DNA of 64,000 bases from an uncultured Spartobacteria bacterium (GCA_903919125.1 CAIXGS010000038.1:1-64000), one strand, 5' to 3'; positions 18,067 through 26,760 are shown, counted from the stretch's first letter. Program-made: numbers and translations. The notes: generated by a model from the letters alone, not told the origin.

Positions 18067-18624
18067 GGCCGCCCCTCAGTTCAGGATCTCGAAAAACTTC
18101 GCGTCTCCCATCGACGCACGGGACTGGGCCGCGTTCTGCAAAAGTGCAGTGGACGTCACCAACGCCGGATACGGTTTGTCAGGAAACTGCTTCAGGACCA
18201 AATCCGTGTAGCCCTTTAAAAGCGCGGATTCGATACTTTCGGCCGCCAGAAAGTGGAATGGCACCATTAGGAACTTCTTCCCTTTCATCCAGGCCGCATG
18301 AGCGCTGACCTGGTTGCCCGAGCTCCGGAATCGAACGGGCCTCGGGGTTCCCTGCCAAAAGCAGGTGCGACACCGCCATGAAATGGCTTTTCCCAGCCCC
18401 GAAACTCCCATCAAGATACGCCGCCTTGCTGGTACGTAATTCCACCGCCGTCTTGACCGTCTTCAGCGCCTCGCAAAAACAGACGGCAAGCTCCGGCGTG
18501 ACCACGTAGTTTTTGAGCGTCTCGCGAGCCCGACTGTGATCCGTGCCCTCGGTCAGCTTGAGAACAAAATCCTCTTTGGAAACAAACTCGGGGTATCAAT
18601 GAGGTCACGCAACAGGGATGGCAT
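18067..18624 (-). pseudogene. pglY: N-terminal fragment of a PglY/DUF6079-type ATPase
   Basis: PglY-type P-loop proteins belong to BREX type 2 (Pgl) phage-defence loci. Reading on the - strand from ATG 18624 gives MPSLLRDLIDTP. A one-base loss near 18590 shifts the frame to EFVSKEDFVLKLTEG, which runs on to the P-loop YLDGSFGAGKSHFMAV. A second frameshift near 18320 leads to KGKKFLMVPFHFLAAESIES and ends at FFEILN, stop near 18076. The intact family member is over 1000 residues, so about 85% is missing. Two frameshifts and the truncation make it non-functional. The next sequence downstream is another defence-gene fragment, so this is the scar of a deleted locus. Confidence 0.65.
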
Positions 18625-18809
18625 AAAGGAGTGGGTCAATGACACCTAGATAGGTACCAATAAGTCATCTTGAGGAAAATCAGCAGGCTTCCAATTCCAA
18701 CTATGGGTGAAAGGAAACAAATTCATGAAAGCCAAAGGTCCTGAGTTTTCGCTGGAACATTTTGAGCCATGCAAGGCCGTCACGTTTTAGACCGGCCTGT
18801 AGACCAGCA

Positions 18810-19313
18810 TTACTTCCAGGAATCCTGAATGGTTTTTATCGGCAAAAAAAGTTCAAGCGGCCTTTCGGGCAAGGGAACGAAGCCAAACTTTTTATAATAA
18901 TCTGCGGCACGTTCATCCTTGGCATCTACGAACAGGCCAATTCCACCCACTTTATCAAAAACCGACAGAACCGTTTGCATCACTCCGGCGATCAGTATTT
19001 TCCCCACACCGCTCTTTTGCGAATCGCTGGCCACTGCCAAACGCCCTAATTTCACGGCGGACACATTCCGAGGCAGCTTCTTGGCCTCCTGTTCCGGAAG
19101 GGACTCCGCCAGCACTTGGCAGATATTTACCGTGAAAAAACCAACAATGGCTTTGGGAACCGGAGCTGATTCTTCGACCAACACGTAAGTCGTCGAAATT
19201 CCTCTCGTCTGATGCTGCCGGGCGGTTTTCCGGAGGTAAGAATTTAAGGGTTCACTTCCGCAATCAAAACCCTGCCGATCATGGTCTGCACTCAGAGAAT
19301 CAAGCTTGTACAC
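18810..19313 (-). CDS. GNAT acetyltransferase toxin of a TacAT-type module
   Basis: TacT-like toxins acetylate the amino group of charged tRNAs and block translation; the antitoxin neutralises them. The 167-residue protein starts YKLDSLSADHDRQGFDCG, typical of this GNAT group. It carries the acetyl-CoA loop LGRLAVASDSQKSGVGKIL (residues about 90-108) and the conserved YYKKFGFVPL near the C terminus with its catalytic Tyr. Its start overlaps the end of the antitoxin gene by 14 bases, so expression is coupled. It lies between the BREX-like relic and tRNA-Val in what looks like a region that collects foreign genes. Confidence 0.85.
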   Translation of the reverse strand: MYKLDSLSADHDRQGFDCGSEPLNSYLRKTARQHQTRGISTTYVLVEESAPVPKAIVGFFTVNICQVLAESLPEQEAKKLPRNVSAVKLGRLAVASDSQKSGVGKILIAGVMQTVLSVFDKVGGIGLFVDAKDERAADYYKKFGFVPLPERPLELFLPIKTIQDSWK

Positions 19314-19662
19314 GCACAGAACTTTTGAACGCTTTTACCGCCTCTTTTAGGGAGTCAGTGGGCCTCGGCGGCGCCGACATCAGAGCCAGCACCTGTTGGG
19401 CACTTTTCTGGGAAAGACGAATCATAGTCTCTCTTTCAATAACCTTCTGTGCCTCGATATAAGCAGTTTGCACCACGAACTGGTTCACCGTGGCCCCCAA
19501 AAGTTCCGCAGCCTGCTCTAGTGTTCCCCGCATTTCATCCGGGATACGAGCGGTGATTCTGGTCCGTTTTGGACCGCCAACCTCGGCTCCCGTGTGGGGC
19601 GTTTTCCCCGAAACCCGAACAATTCGCCCCTTCCTAGGTTGCCTTACAGTTGTTTGGCTCAT
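19300..19662 (-). CDS. DUF1778 antitoxin (TacA-like)
   Basis: The protein is a ribbon-helix-helix DNA-binding antitoxin that represses its own operon and binds the GNAT toxin. It has 120 residues from the ATG at 19662. That start is preferred to an upstream ATG at 19698, which would run through the palindromic operator. The basic N-terminal segment (RQPRKGRIVRVSGKTP) is followed by RITARIPDEMRGTLEQAAELLG, the ribbon-helix-helix signature of DUF1778. The C-terminal half ends in SLKEAVKAFKSSV, which would wrap the toxin. A 17-bp inverted repeat stands 8 bases upstream of the chosen start. Confidence 0.82.
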   Translation of the reverse strand: MSQTTVRQPRKGRIVRVSGKTPHTGAEVGGPKRTRITARIPDEMRGTLEQAAELLGATVNQFVVQTAYIEAQKVIERETMIRLSQKSAQQVLALMSAPPRPTDSLKEAVKAFKSSVRVQA

Positions 19663-19670
19663 TTTGTAAT

Positions 19671-19687
19671 GGTGCCACATTGGCACC
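19671..19687. promoter_or_regulatory. Palindromic operator of the toxin-antitoxin operon
   Basis: GGTGCCACATTGGCACC is a perfect 6-bp inverted repeat with a 5-base spacer, located 8 bases upstream of the antitoxin start. Ribbon-helix-helix antitoxins bind such short palindromes over their own promoter, so autoregulation is likely. The binding itself is inference. Confidence 0.55.
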
Positions 19688-19737
19688 GGGATTTCCAATA
19701 CTTTCGCTCATTTACAAAATCACCGCAGCGCAAGCCG

Positions 19738-19929
19738 CTAGGTAAGCGACTCCTCACCTAACGTTATCTGTGATTGAACTTTGAGTTCATCCTCACTCAG
19801 TCCATCCCAACCTAGGTTTCTTGGCTCCGGCAAACCTGGGTCCGACTTTGCTGCCTTCTTGAATCCCTTCGCCGCGCGAGGCTTCCGTTCTTTAGGAGCA
19901 GCGCTTTCCGTCATGCGGGTCGTGTTCAA
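19738..19929 (-). CDS. Small hypothetical protein
   Basis: A 63-residue reading frame from ATG 19929. The first half is Lys/Arg/Ala-rich (KERKPRAAKGFKKAAKS) and the second acidic (WDGLSEDELKVQSQ), a composition that looks protein-like. It lies 75 bases upstream of the antitoxin start on the same strand. I recognise no family and see no Shine-Dalgarno sequence. It could be a leader peptide, a remnant or chance. Confidence 0.3.
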   Translation of the reverse strand: MNTTRMTESAAPKERKPRAAKGFKKAAKSDPGLPEPRNLGWDGLSEDELKVQSQITLGEESLT

Positions 19930-19937
19930 GTAAAGAT

Positions 19938-19957
19938 CCTCGGGGCAAGCCCCGAGG
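19938..19957. repeat. Perfect GC-rich palindrome
   Basis: CCTCGGGGCAAGCCCCGAGG is a perfect 20-base palindrome apart from the two central bases, an 8-bp stem with a CAAG loop. A second short palindrome (CGAAGCAAGCTTCG, about 19997-20010) follows. The first resembles a REP-type palindrome common in many genomes. It sits between the small reading frame and tRNA-Val and has no T-run, so it is unlikely to be a standard terminator. Confidence 0.5.
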
Positions 19958-20037
19958 CATTTAAGTATGCTGGCGGATTTGAACGCTTGGACGAACGAAG
20001 CAAGCTTCGAGGTATTGGACCTGCAAGCGAATAAAGG

Positions 20038-20112
20038 TGGTGGGCAGTGAGGGAATCGAACCCCCGACCAACTCGGTGTAAACGAGCCGCTCTACCGCTG
20101 AGCTAACTGCCC
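20038..20112 (-). tRNA. tRNA-Val (anticodon UAC)
   Basis: On the - strand the sequence folds as a tRNA. The acceptor stem is GGGCAGU (20112-20106) with ACTGCCC (20048-20042). The D arm contains AGCTCAGCGGTAGAGC. The anticodon stem is GCTCG/CGAGT around loop TTTACAC, reading UAC for valine. The T arm is GGGGGTTCGATTCCC. Discriminator A and an encoded CCA (20040-20038) complete it. A broken integrase begins about 80 bases away on the 5' side, so this tRNA may be an island integration site. Confidence 0.93.
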
Positions 20113-20193
20113 CTTTGATCCTTGAAAACCAACGTTTTCCGTTGATTTGACTAAGGCTGAAACTATGTAATTGTCGCCGAAAGTGCAACCTGA

Positions 20194-20577
20194 CGCAATG
20201 AAGTCAGGGAAAAACAGTATAAGCAAACAGAAACCCTTGGGACGGTCTCTGAGTGCATCTACCGGCATTCGACAACCGGAACATACATTGCGCAGTGGAA
20301 AATAGGTAGCAAGCAGACACGGGTCAATCTTCAAACGCGGGACTTGGCCACTGCGAAACGAAAACGAGTCGCAGCGAAGGCGAAACTCGTAAAGACGGAT
20401 AAGGACAAACTGAACTTTACCCTACGAGAATATGGTAAAACCTATCTCGAGAGTAAGTCGCAACTGGCTGCCAAGACACAACTCCGTTACTTCGATCGGA
20501 CACTAATTATACAAAAGAATTACTCAAAGGCCCTCGACAACCATGAAAGCGTGTTTTCGGAGAAACCATATATTTAG
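20194..20577 (+). pseudogene. Tyrosine-recombinase (integrase) N-terminal fragment
   Basis: The frame reads ECIYRHSTTGTYIAQWKIG, then KQTRVNLQTRDLATAKRKR, then TLREYGKTYLESKSQLAAKT. This is the arm-binding domain and the start of the core-binding domain of tyrosine recombinases. It stops at 20577, so the catalytic domain (R-H-R-Y) is absent. The ATG at 20198 is in another frame, which suggests a frameshift near the start. Its place next to tRNA-Val fits an integrase of an element inserted there. It is not functional. Confidence 0.65.
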
Positions 20578-20951
20578 GGAAAAGCGGATTTTCGTTCTTA
20601 TTGGTCCCACTCTTGAACAGATGCCTACACACGCGTCGTTAAATTTTTAAGTGATTGGCCGACTATCAATAATGCAATCTCCTCCTGTAGGCCATTCCGT
20701 AGACTCCGAATACCGCAGGCTTATCTCACAGACATTCCGATTGGCTGTTTTTGCGTCAACGGGCAAGCTTAAATCATTTGAATCAAATACATAGCAGGGC
20801 TAGGAAAATGGGCCCAAGTGAGCCGTTCCCAGTGTCCAACGTGTGGGGCAACTAGCCAGTTCTTCCGGCCTCTATTTCGGCTAGACAGTGATTGCGGTAG
20901 GGTGATATGTAGAAACATCCAAAACATTATAGTCGCAGAAACATCAAAAAT
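20578..20951. other. 374-bp stretch without a gene
   Basis: Between the integrase fragment and terA I see no reading frame, RNA gene or clear repeat. AT content rises toward the terA start (TATAGTCGCAGAAACATC), so a terA promoter is expected near 20880-20950, but I cannot place -35 and -10 boxes with confidence. Confidence 0.4.
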
Positions 20952-21554
20952 ATGAGCATCGAATTACGCAAAGGCCATAAAATCAACCTTGAGAAAGGAC
21001 CATCCTCCGGATTGGGTGAGGTCCTAATCAATCTGAATTGGAACCAAACAACGCCCAAAAAGGGCTTTTTTTCGGCCTTTTCCTCTCCTCAATCCATCGA
21101 CTTAGATTTGGGGTGCCTGTATGAGCTGGCGGACGGCCAGAAATTTTGCGTCCAAGCCTTGGGCAATGCTTTCGGCAAGCTCGATGGCCCGCCCTACATC
21201 GCTTTGGATGGCGACGATCGCACAGGCAGCAGTCAAGGGGGCGAGAACCTCCGCATAAACGGACGCATGGTGGCGAAAGTAAAGAGGATCCTAGTTTACA
21301 CTTTTATCTACGAGGGCGTCGCCAAATGGAAAGACGCTGACGCTGTCGTCCGGATAAATTGTCCCGGCAGCCAAGAAATCGTTGTCCGAATGGAAGAGTA
21401 TTCATCGTCGGACAAGATGTGTGCAATTGCTATGCTCGAGAATAACAACAACGAAACCTTCAGTGTGGAGAAAATCGTTCGCTTCTTCCCTGACCATGCG
21501 CAAATGGACAAAGCGTACGGTTGGGGTATGAATTGGGTTGAGGGCAAAAAATAG
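20952..21554 (+). CDS. terA: TerA-like tellurium resistance protein
   Basis: TerD-family proteins are cytoplasmic calcium-binding beta-sandwich proteins of the Ter stress response. This 200-residue member starts SIELRKGHKINLEKG, shared by the family. It holds the acidic metal-site segment LDGDDRTGSSQGGENL (about residues 77-92). It then follows the TerA pattern: VYTFIYEGVAKWKDADAVV, VRMEEYSSSDKMCAIAML, and VRFFPDHAQMDKAYGWGMNW near the C terminus. It is the only + strand gene of the Ter group, set apart about 1.2 kb from the rest. A possible terminator follows. I am sure of the superfamily and fairly sure of TerA over TerD. Confidence 0.85.
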   Translation: MSIELRKGHKINLEKGPSSGLGEVLINLNWNQTTPKKGFFSAFSSPQSIDLDLGCLYELADGQKFCVQALGNAFGKLDGPPYIALDGDDRTGSSQGGENLRINGRMVAKVKRILVYTFIYEGVAKWKDADAVVRINCPGSQEIVVRMEEYSSSDKMCAIAMLENNNNETFSVEKIVRFFPDHAQMDKAYGWGMNWVEGKK

Positions 21555-21579
21555 TTCGAAGCTTGGGACTCTCACAACA

Positions 21580-21613
21580 AGCCAAATACGGGTGGGACAT
21601 CCGGCTTTTTTTT
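21580..21613 (+). terminator. Possible terminator after terA
   Basis: AGCC (21580-21583) and GG (21591-21592) can pair with CCGGCT (21601-21606), leaving a bulge, and a run of eight T bases follows (21606-21613). Position 26 bases after the terA stop fits a terminator, but the stem is weak. Confidence 0.35.
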
Positions 21614-21874
21614 CACTGAACGAAGAGCTTTGAACATTTCTGGCAAGCCTTCGGTTTTGCCTCCGCTTAATGATAATTCAACGTAATGTTAGACTATCTC
21701 CTTGAGCCAGTGTTTGGTTAATGGTGGTTAGCCTTACGATTGCGGAAGCGTAGATGTGGCTGCATAGGGTGATATGGTGCATCTTAAATATCGCTCAGAA
21801 ACCTCAATGAAATGACTGGATCTTCCTTTTCTCTCCATTTCCACAGCGCGTGAGCGGTATTGAGGCTACGAACG

Positions 21875-22560
21875 CTAAAGTGAAAACTCGGGGCGAGAAC
21901 GCATTGGCGCACCCAAGCGCGTGCTGCTTCGCCTGATGTTAAAATACCCATGGCAAGAGACCTCAAACATGCCGGATTCCAGGCCCTGTGGAAAGCTTTC
22001 GAAACTTCCTAGGCGCAAGTCGGCATCGCCAATTTGCATGACAAGGGATGCGGACGGCAGTTCCGATTCAGACGATTTGGATTTCAGCTCTCGCGCTTCA
22101 ATGGCGAAGACTTCACGGACCGCAACGGAGCTGCAAGGGATCCAAGGCATGGAGTTGGCGCCTTAGGGTTGAGGCAGTCGAGTCGTCCGGAGCTTGGTGG
22201 TTCGGGCCAAAGCGAACTGGGGGCGGCATCGTTGTGGGAGTCACAATCACACCCATCCCGCCGCCGGAAGCCGTGGCTTTGTATATTCGTAACGGCCGTG
22301 CCGATTGCGATGTAGAACGGGGCGTGATCTTACAGCGCCTCCCGAATCTGGTCCGGCGTCTGTCTCGATGGTGCCGCGGTGATCGCTCTGTCGTATTCCA
22401 AGAGGGAAATTTGACGACTTCCAAATGAACAAAAATCTAAATAATCCCTGGCCACGAGACCAGGTATTAAGCGAGGGCACCAGGCCTCCGCCGAAATAGG
22501 TAGAGCTGGGGAATCTGCAACCGCAGAGGCCACATCGGGGGCGGATCCAGTCCGGTTCAT
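21875..22560 (-). pseudogene. Strongly decayed coding region, possibly a DUF3987-like primase gene
   Basis: No intact gene lies in 21616-22769. On the - strand several short frames follow each other with compatible protein-like pieces: residues such as SLLEYDRAITAAPSRQTPDQI (22330-22560), then RIYKATASGGGMGVIV (22113-22424) and then FAIEARELKSKSSESEL (21875-22150). Together they recall the order of segments in the DUF3987 helicase/primase proteins of integrative elements, but the match is weak and based on memory. If right, it would be another relic of the element that inserted at tRNA-Val. The rest of the stretch shows nothing I can name. Confidence 0.2.
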
Positions 22561-22769
22561 CGCGGAACTGAAACGGCGTTAGACTAAAAGAAACTCCTTA
22601 AGAGCGTCCCTGCGAATTCGATACCCAACTCCGTCTCAGGGATGAGGATTGAGCCTTACGCACTATTCCTTACACTCCAGCGGAGAGGCCTAAGCTGTCA
22701 TCCCAGCCATTGGTACAGGCCAGACACCCAGAGCACCCAAGTTGGGCTTCTCGATGGCGCCTGCCGCGG

Positions 22770-23144
22770 TTAGCGCGGGTTTTCGAAGAAAACGTAGTTG
22801 GAGTGATCACTCACCTCAAAGTACACCCTCTTTTCGTAGGAATCGGCTGTGAAATTCTGGTTCTCGTCGAACACCCCGTATCCATAGCGGTAGGCGCGGG
22901 GCCGCCCGTCGTCGGTACCCATTGCAGTACTGACTTTATCTACTTTGATAAAACGGCGTACCAGCTTGTCGCCAGCATACACTTCAAGCACTCCGTCGGT
23001 ACCTGTCCAGTTCTGGATATTACGGTTTAATTTGTTTTGTTGTTCTTGGGTGCAACTCGGAAGCGCTAGCAGCGAACCTAATAGAGCCGCAGCCAGACAG
23101 CCACGGCCACACAGTGAGGCGGAAAGGAGAGCGTTCGAGATCAT
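22770..23144 (-). CDS. Small lipoprotein next to terC
   Basis: The 124-residue protein starts at ATG 23144 with a lipoprotein signal (GRGCLAAALLGSLLALPSC, lipobox Cys about residue 31). An upstream ATG at 23195 would bury the signal, so I prefer the shorter start. The mature part (EVYAGDKLVRRFIKVDKVS, then YGYGVFDENQNFTADSYEKR and YFEVSDHSNYVFFENP) reads as a small beta-rich domain that I do not recognise. It follows terC at 51 bases on the same strand, so a role at the envelope within the Ter system is possible. Confidence 0.7.
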   Translation of the reverse strand: MISNALLSASLCGRGCLAAALLGSLLALPSCTQEQQNKLNRNIQNWTGTDGVLEVYAGDKLVRRFIKVDKVSTAMGTDDGRPRAYRYGYGVFDENQNFTADSYEKRVYFEVSDHSNYVFFENPR

Positions 23145-23195
23145 AAATAGCTCTAACGTATTTTGGAATAGACCGTCGCATAAGCGGTTTGCCAT

Positions 23196-24182
23196 TTAAT
23201 CGTTAGATGCGGATTCACCATCCGGATTTTTCACCTTATCCGGATCATCCACAGCAATCGAATAGGCAATCCCCGCACCCAAGAACAGTGCCACAATGCT
23301 CAGGCTAACTACATTCGGAAGATGATAATGAAACGCGCTTCCAATCAGCTTGAAGGACACAAATATTAGCAAAATCATCACGGCCTTTTCGAGCGCCCAT
23401 AACTCATTTTGAGCTGCAATCAGCAGGAAATAGAGACTCCTTAACCCGGCTGCAGCCCATAGGCTAGACGTAATCATGAGATAAGGATCGCGAACCACGG
23501 CCACAATAACGGGCATGGAATCAAAGGCAAAGATTACATCGCAAACCTCGATACAGACCAGACAGAGGAAGAGCGGCGTTACTCCATCAGAAAAGAAGCG
23601 ACCCGAAGTCAGCGATGGGTTGGTTTTTGAAAACTTCCCAACCATTTGCACCGACCAATGATTGGTGTAATCTACTTCTCCCTCTTCCTCGCTGTTCTGC
23701 CACATTTTCCAAACCGTCCACAAAACAATCAGCGCAAAGGCAATCAATACGTATGGGCTTAGATTGACAATCAATGCGCCTGCTCCCAGAAAGAATATTC
23801 GGAAAATAATTGCGCCGAGAATTCCCCAATAGAGGATCCGGTGTTGGTAGTGCTGGTTTTTCTTCAGGGTTAGTCCGAAGGATTTAAAGATCAGAGAAAA
23901 GGCGATTAAATTATCTACAGCCAGTGTCTTTTCGAGCACATAACCAGTGAAGAAGAGGCTCGCGGCATTTGATCCACGCACCCACCAGACAAAGCCACCA
24001 AATAACAACGAACACCCGAGCCAAACAAGGGACCATATAACGGCGTCCCAAAAGGTGATGGCAGAGCCTTTTTTATGACTAGTCAAATCGATAAGAACCG
24101 CGATCAAAAAGGGGATCAGGAAGGCGAAAATCTCCAAGGCGGTGATATTACTAAAAGTAGAAAGAGGTAAATCAGTTGTCAT
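23196..24182 (-). CDS. terC: TerC-family integral membrane protein
   Basis: TerC proteins are polytopic membrane proteins of the Ter system, thought to organise a metal-sensing complex at the membrane or move metal ions. The protein of about 328 residues has around nine hydrophobic segments. It carries the family signatures LEKTLAVDNLIAFSLIF (with the conserved Asp and Asn) and CIEVCDVIFAFDSMPVIV (with the second acidic set). I use the ATG at 24182; another at 24227 is possible. A lipoprotein gene follows. The biosynthetic genes upstream on the same strand end about 410 bases before. Confidence 0.9.
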   Translation of the reverse strand: MTTDLPLSTFSNITALEIFAFLIPFLIAVLIDLTSHKKGSAITFWDAVIWSLVWLGCSLLFGGFVWWVRGSNAASLFFTGYVLEKTLAVDNLIAFSLIFKSFGLTLKKNQHYQHRILYWGILGAIIFRIFFLGAGALIVNLSPYVLIAFALIVLWTVWKMWQNSEEEGEVDYTNHWSVQMVGKFSKTNPSLTSGRFFSDGVTPLFLCLVCIEVCDVIFAFDSMPVIVAVVRDPYLMITSSLWAAAGLRSLYFLLIAAQNELWALEKAVMILLIFVSFKLIGSAFHYHLPNVVSLSIVALFLGAGIAYSIAVDDPDKVKNPDGESASND

Positions 24183-24592
24183 TTTTATGAAAGCGCATGG
24201 GTGTATGACACCTGTATTGGCGGTCATGCAACTTTTTTCTGGAAATTTATCTTGGATAGACAGGTTTGTCAGACGGCTAGGAATTGAGATTCGGGGTTCG
24301 TGTTAATGTCGACTTTTCTGTTCTTCTGGGAGTCGCTAATTTCACAAGGGCCCGTGTGGGTTGATGTCTTGCTTTCACTTTCAAGCCTAACCCGTTGTGA
24401 CCGAACTTATCCACCCCAGCCGCGCCCTCGGAAATCTGCTGCAAGCCGGACTCGCTCTTGCTCGTCCTCCGTTACGCAGCTCCGTGGGAATCAATTTACA
24501 GAAAATTTGTCGCACCTCCGTCTTAGCCGAAGCTTTAGACAAAACAACTCACGCGAATCAGATAAAAAGGAGACAACGGTGGTTCAGTTAAA
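24183..24592. other. 410-bp stretch without a convincing gene
   Basis: A 64-residue + strand frame starting at a GTG (24397-24591) and a longer one from 24300 show no family features, and I do not call them. The stretch probably carries the terC promoter on the - strand. A T- and A-rich part lies at 24225-24260, but no clear boxes are visible. Confidence 0.35.
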
Positions 24593-25483
24593 TCAGCACG
24601 CCCCGCCATTTGCGTGCACAGCCTCACGATAAAGCAACCGCTTCGCCCATTCTGCATGGCAAGCCCGTTCGAGCATATTCCCGTGAAGTCCAAAGACTGC
24701 AGGCGCTTCGGGTTCAAGGATTCGCTGGGCTTCTTCGACGTCCTGCGGGGCGGGACGGTATGCGTTCCAAATGACGGGGACTTGTCGGGGGGTAATGGCT
24801 GTTTTCGCAAACAGTCCGCGATCGACATCTTCGGCCACCTCAAGGGCCAGAGTCGCCAGATCGTCCATGCGGTCAAACACGGGACCGCAGATCGTCACCC
24901 CGTAGGAGCTGAACACCTCCAGCAAGCCGTCGATTACCCGACCGACTGGCGTTTGATAAACCGTGCGCCCAGAGGGACGCCGCAATCCGCCTAACAAAGC
25001 AAACAAGTCGTTTACTCCAATCCGGGCACATGGGATGAGCCCACGATGGGCGGCGCACGCATGAGCCAGCTCCCGGCGGCCACCAGGGTCGAGTGACTCG
25101 CGGCTCTCCAGAATCGGCAGGATGTGATGATTCCCGCCACTTCGCTCAATCCACTCGTGGATGCTCTGCGCGGTCGCCTTGGGTAGGATAAAACCGGCGA
25201 TACGCTCGAGCGGGATGTGGTCGAGCAAATGCGACAGGGCATCCACATTGGCGGGACGAACAAAAATGGCTCTCGGAGCGGTTTCTATCCGGGCCAGAGC
25301 TTCTCCGAGTGCACTCGCAGCAGCCGTCCGATTTTCCCGGCGTACGGCATCCTCTAAACACACGGCGATGCTGCACACGCCGAGATCCTGGCGGCCTTCG
25401 AGTAAGTGATGAATCTCAGGCCGGTCCGCGGGAACGTACAGCAGTGGAGCGAGCAGAGTGAGCTCGGGAAGAGGTGGTAGCAT
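24593..25483 (-). CDS. CitE-like C-C bond lyase of the Ter biosynthetic module
   Basis: The 296-residue TIM-barrel protein belongs to the HpcH/HpaI aldolase-citrate lyase beta group. LLYVPADRPEIHHLLEG opens the barrel, CLEDAVRRENR carries a metal-site Glu/Asp, FVRPANVDAL follows, FILPKATAQSIHEW continues it, and ARIGVNDLFALLGGL lies near residue 165-180. Ter clusters of many bacteria carry a lyase of this kind next to phosphoribosyltransferase-like genes. It is thought to make or cut a C-C bond in a nucleoside-like metabolite; the substrate is unknown. It lies 41 bases after the PRTase-PELOTA gene, clearly in the same operon. Confidence 0.82.
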   Translation of the reverse strand: MLPPLPELTLLAPLLYVPADRPEIHHLLEGRQDLGVCSIAVCLEDAVRRENRTAAASALGEALARIETAPRAIFVRPANVDALSHLLDHIPLERIAGFILPKATAQSIHEWIERSGGNHHILPILESRESLDPGGRRELAHACAAHRGLIPCARIGVNDLFALLGGLRRPSGRTVYQTPVGRVIDGLLEVFSSYGVTICGPVFDRMDDLATLALEVAEDVDRGLFAKTAITPRQVPVIWNAYRPAPQDVEEAQRILEPEAPAVFGLHGNMLERACHAEWAKRLLYREAVHANGGAC

Positions 25484-25524
25484 GAGAAAAACGGGAACGT
25501 GGTCCTGCAGAGGGAAAGTGACGG

Positions 25525-26643
25525 CTAGGGAGCAACGGTGTCGATAACCGCCACGGCGTCGAAGGCGAGATCGTCCTCCGTCTGTACTGGTGTGTTGCGC
25601 AGGGCGGCCAGTCGGCGAATCAAGGCCGCGTCCGTCGGGTTGGCAGTGGAATTGAGCCAGACCACCTGAGGCATCCGGCGCAGAAGGACCCGCACTGTTT
25701 CTCCAATCCCGAGTTTGATCCGGTTCCAGTCCTTCATGTGGTGACGTTCAAGCATGGTATCCAGAAACTCCCGGGTGAGCTCACGTCGCGAAGCCCGCTC
25801 TTCCGAGGTGAGTTGCCCCGAAGTCATCCCCCCGGATTCTCCTTTGTGGTGAGGCACGGCGGCCAGAAGCCCGCGCATATAGCCGACAAACCAGCGGCTC
25901 AGATCGTAACGCCGCAAATGGGGCAGCGGAACGCACCCGTGCATCTGTGCCTCTTCCCCCCTCGGCAAGACACTGCGGGAAACGAGGCCAGAAATCGTGC
26001 CGCCGAGTAACGTGGATGGAATCAGGTAATCCTCAGTGCTTGCTGCAACCCTGGCCGCCCCGCAAACGTCCAATGGCACCCAAAGTCCCGGATTCAGGGT
26101 GGGCGGCGCTTCTTTCCACCCAGCGATGGAACGCTGTAATTCGCCGGCAATCGTGCCCTTTCCCGTCCAGCCATCGACAAAATGCAAGCTGGCGGGATTG
26201 TGGCGGGCCATGATCCAGAGCAGCGCGGCGTAATCCACCCCGCGATCCCGGATGACTGATATTGAATAATGATAAATGCGCAGATACGGTGAAATTTCAC
26301 GCACCCGATGCCAGAGCAGGACTCCGATCGGGGTGCCTGCACGTGCGATGGATACGATGGTGAGCTCGCCCCCGACGGCAGAGGCGGCCAGCGAGGCGGC
26401 GAGCTTTACGATGTCGTGCGCCAGGCGTTGACCGTTGGCGAGAAGAGACTCGCGGAAGAGCCGCAACCGTTCGCGGGTGGGTGCGTCCTCCGGGCCGATC
26501 ATTTCGCTGTAATGGCTCTGCCCGCTCTGGATGAGCCGTTCCCGTTCGGGCAACGAAGTGGGGGCCAGATGCAGCCGCCGCATCAGAAAGCCCACTTCGG
26601 AAGTGCTGGCATAGCTGCCAGGGAAAGGGAGGGTGGCGGGCAT
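25525..26643 (-). CDS. PRTase_1 / PELOTA-domain protein of the Ter module (StiP-like)
   Basis: The 372-residue protein has the arrangement found in ter-linked biosynthetic genes. A phosphoribosyltransferase-like domain contains LTIVSIARAGTPIGVLLWH and the PRPP-loop-like FVDGWTGKG (about residue 160). A C-terminal part (IKLGIGETVRVLLRRMPQVVW, about residues 295-315) matches the PELOTA RNA-binding-like domain. Databases also label this family StiP cysteine protease; no protease evidence is visible to me. Expected role: glycosidic bond formation or cleavage in the nucleoside-like product. It sits between the PRTase-TRSP-HAD gene (117 bases upstream) and the lyase gene. Confidence 0.8.
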   Translation of the reverse strand: MPATLPFPGSYASTSEVGFLMRRLHLAPTSLPERERLIQSGQSHYSEMIGPEDAPTRERLRLFRESLLANGQRLAHDIVKLAASLAASAVGGELTIVSIARAGTPIGVLLWHRVREISPYLRIYHYSISVIRDRGVDYAALLWIMARHNPASLHFVDGWTGKGTIAGELQRSIAGWKEAPPTLNPGLWVPLDVCGAARVAASTEDYLIPSTLLGGTISGLVSRSVLPRGEEAQMHGCVPLPHLRRYDLSRWFVGYMRGLLAAVPHHKGESGGMTSGQLTSEERASRRELTREFLDTMLERHHMKDWNRIKLGIGETVRVLLRRMPQVVWLNSTANPTDAALIRRLAALRNTPVQTEDDLAFDAVAVIDTVAP

Positions 26644-26760
26644 AAATAAATCAGAAGGGTGAAGCTGGATAGGACGGAAGACTTTCTGGAGTTAGCCTGC
26701 TTCGGTGCAACGGCTTCAAAGGACGGGATCTTTTCGCATCATGGACAGTTCTCATTGGCG

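Noticed and set aside
24300-24632. Frame of 110 codons on the + strand between terC and the lyase gene
   Set aside because: Low-complexity Leu/Ser/Arg composition, no ribosome site and no recognisable motif.
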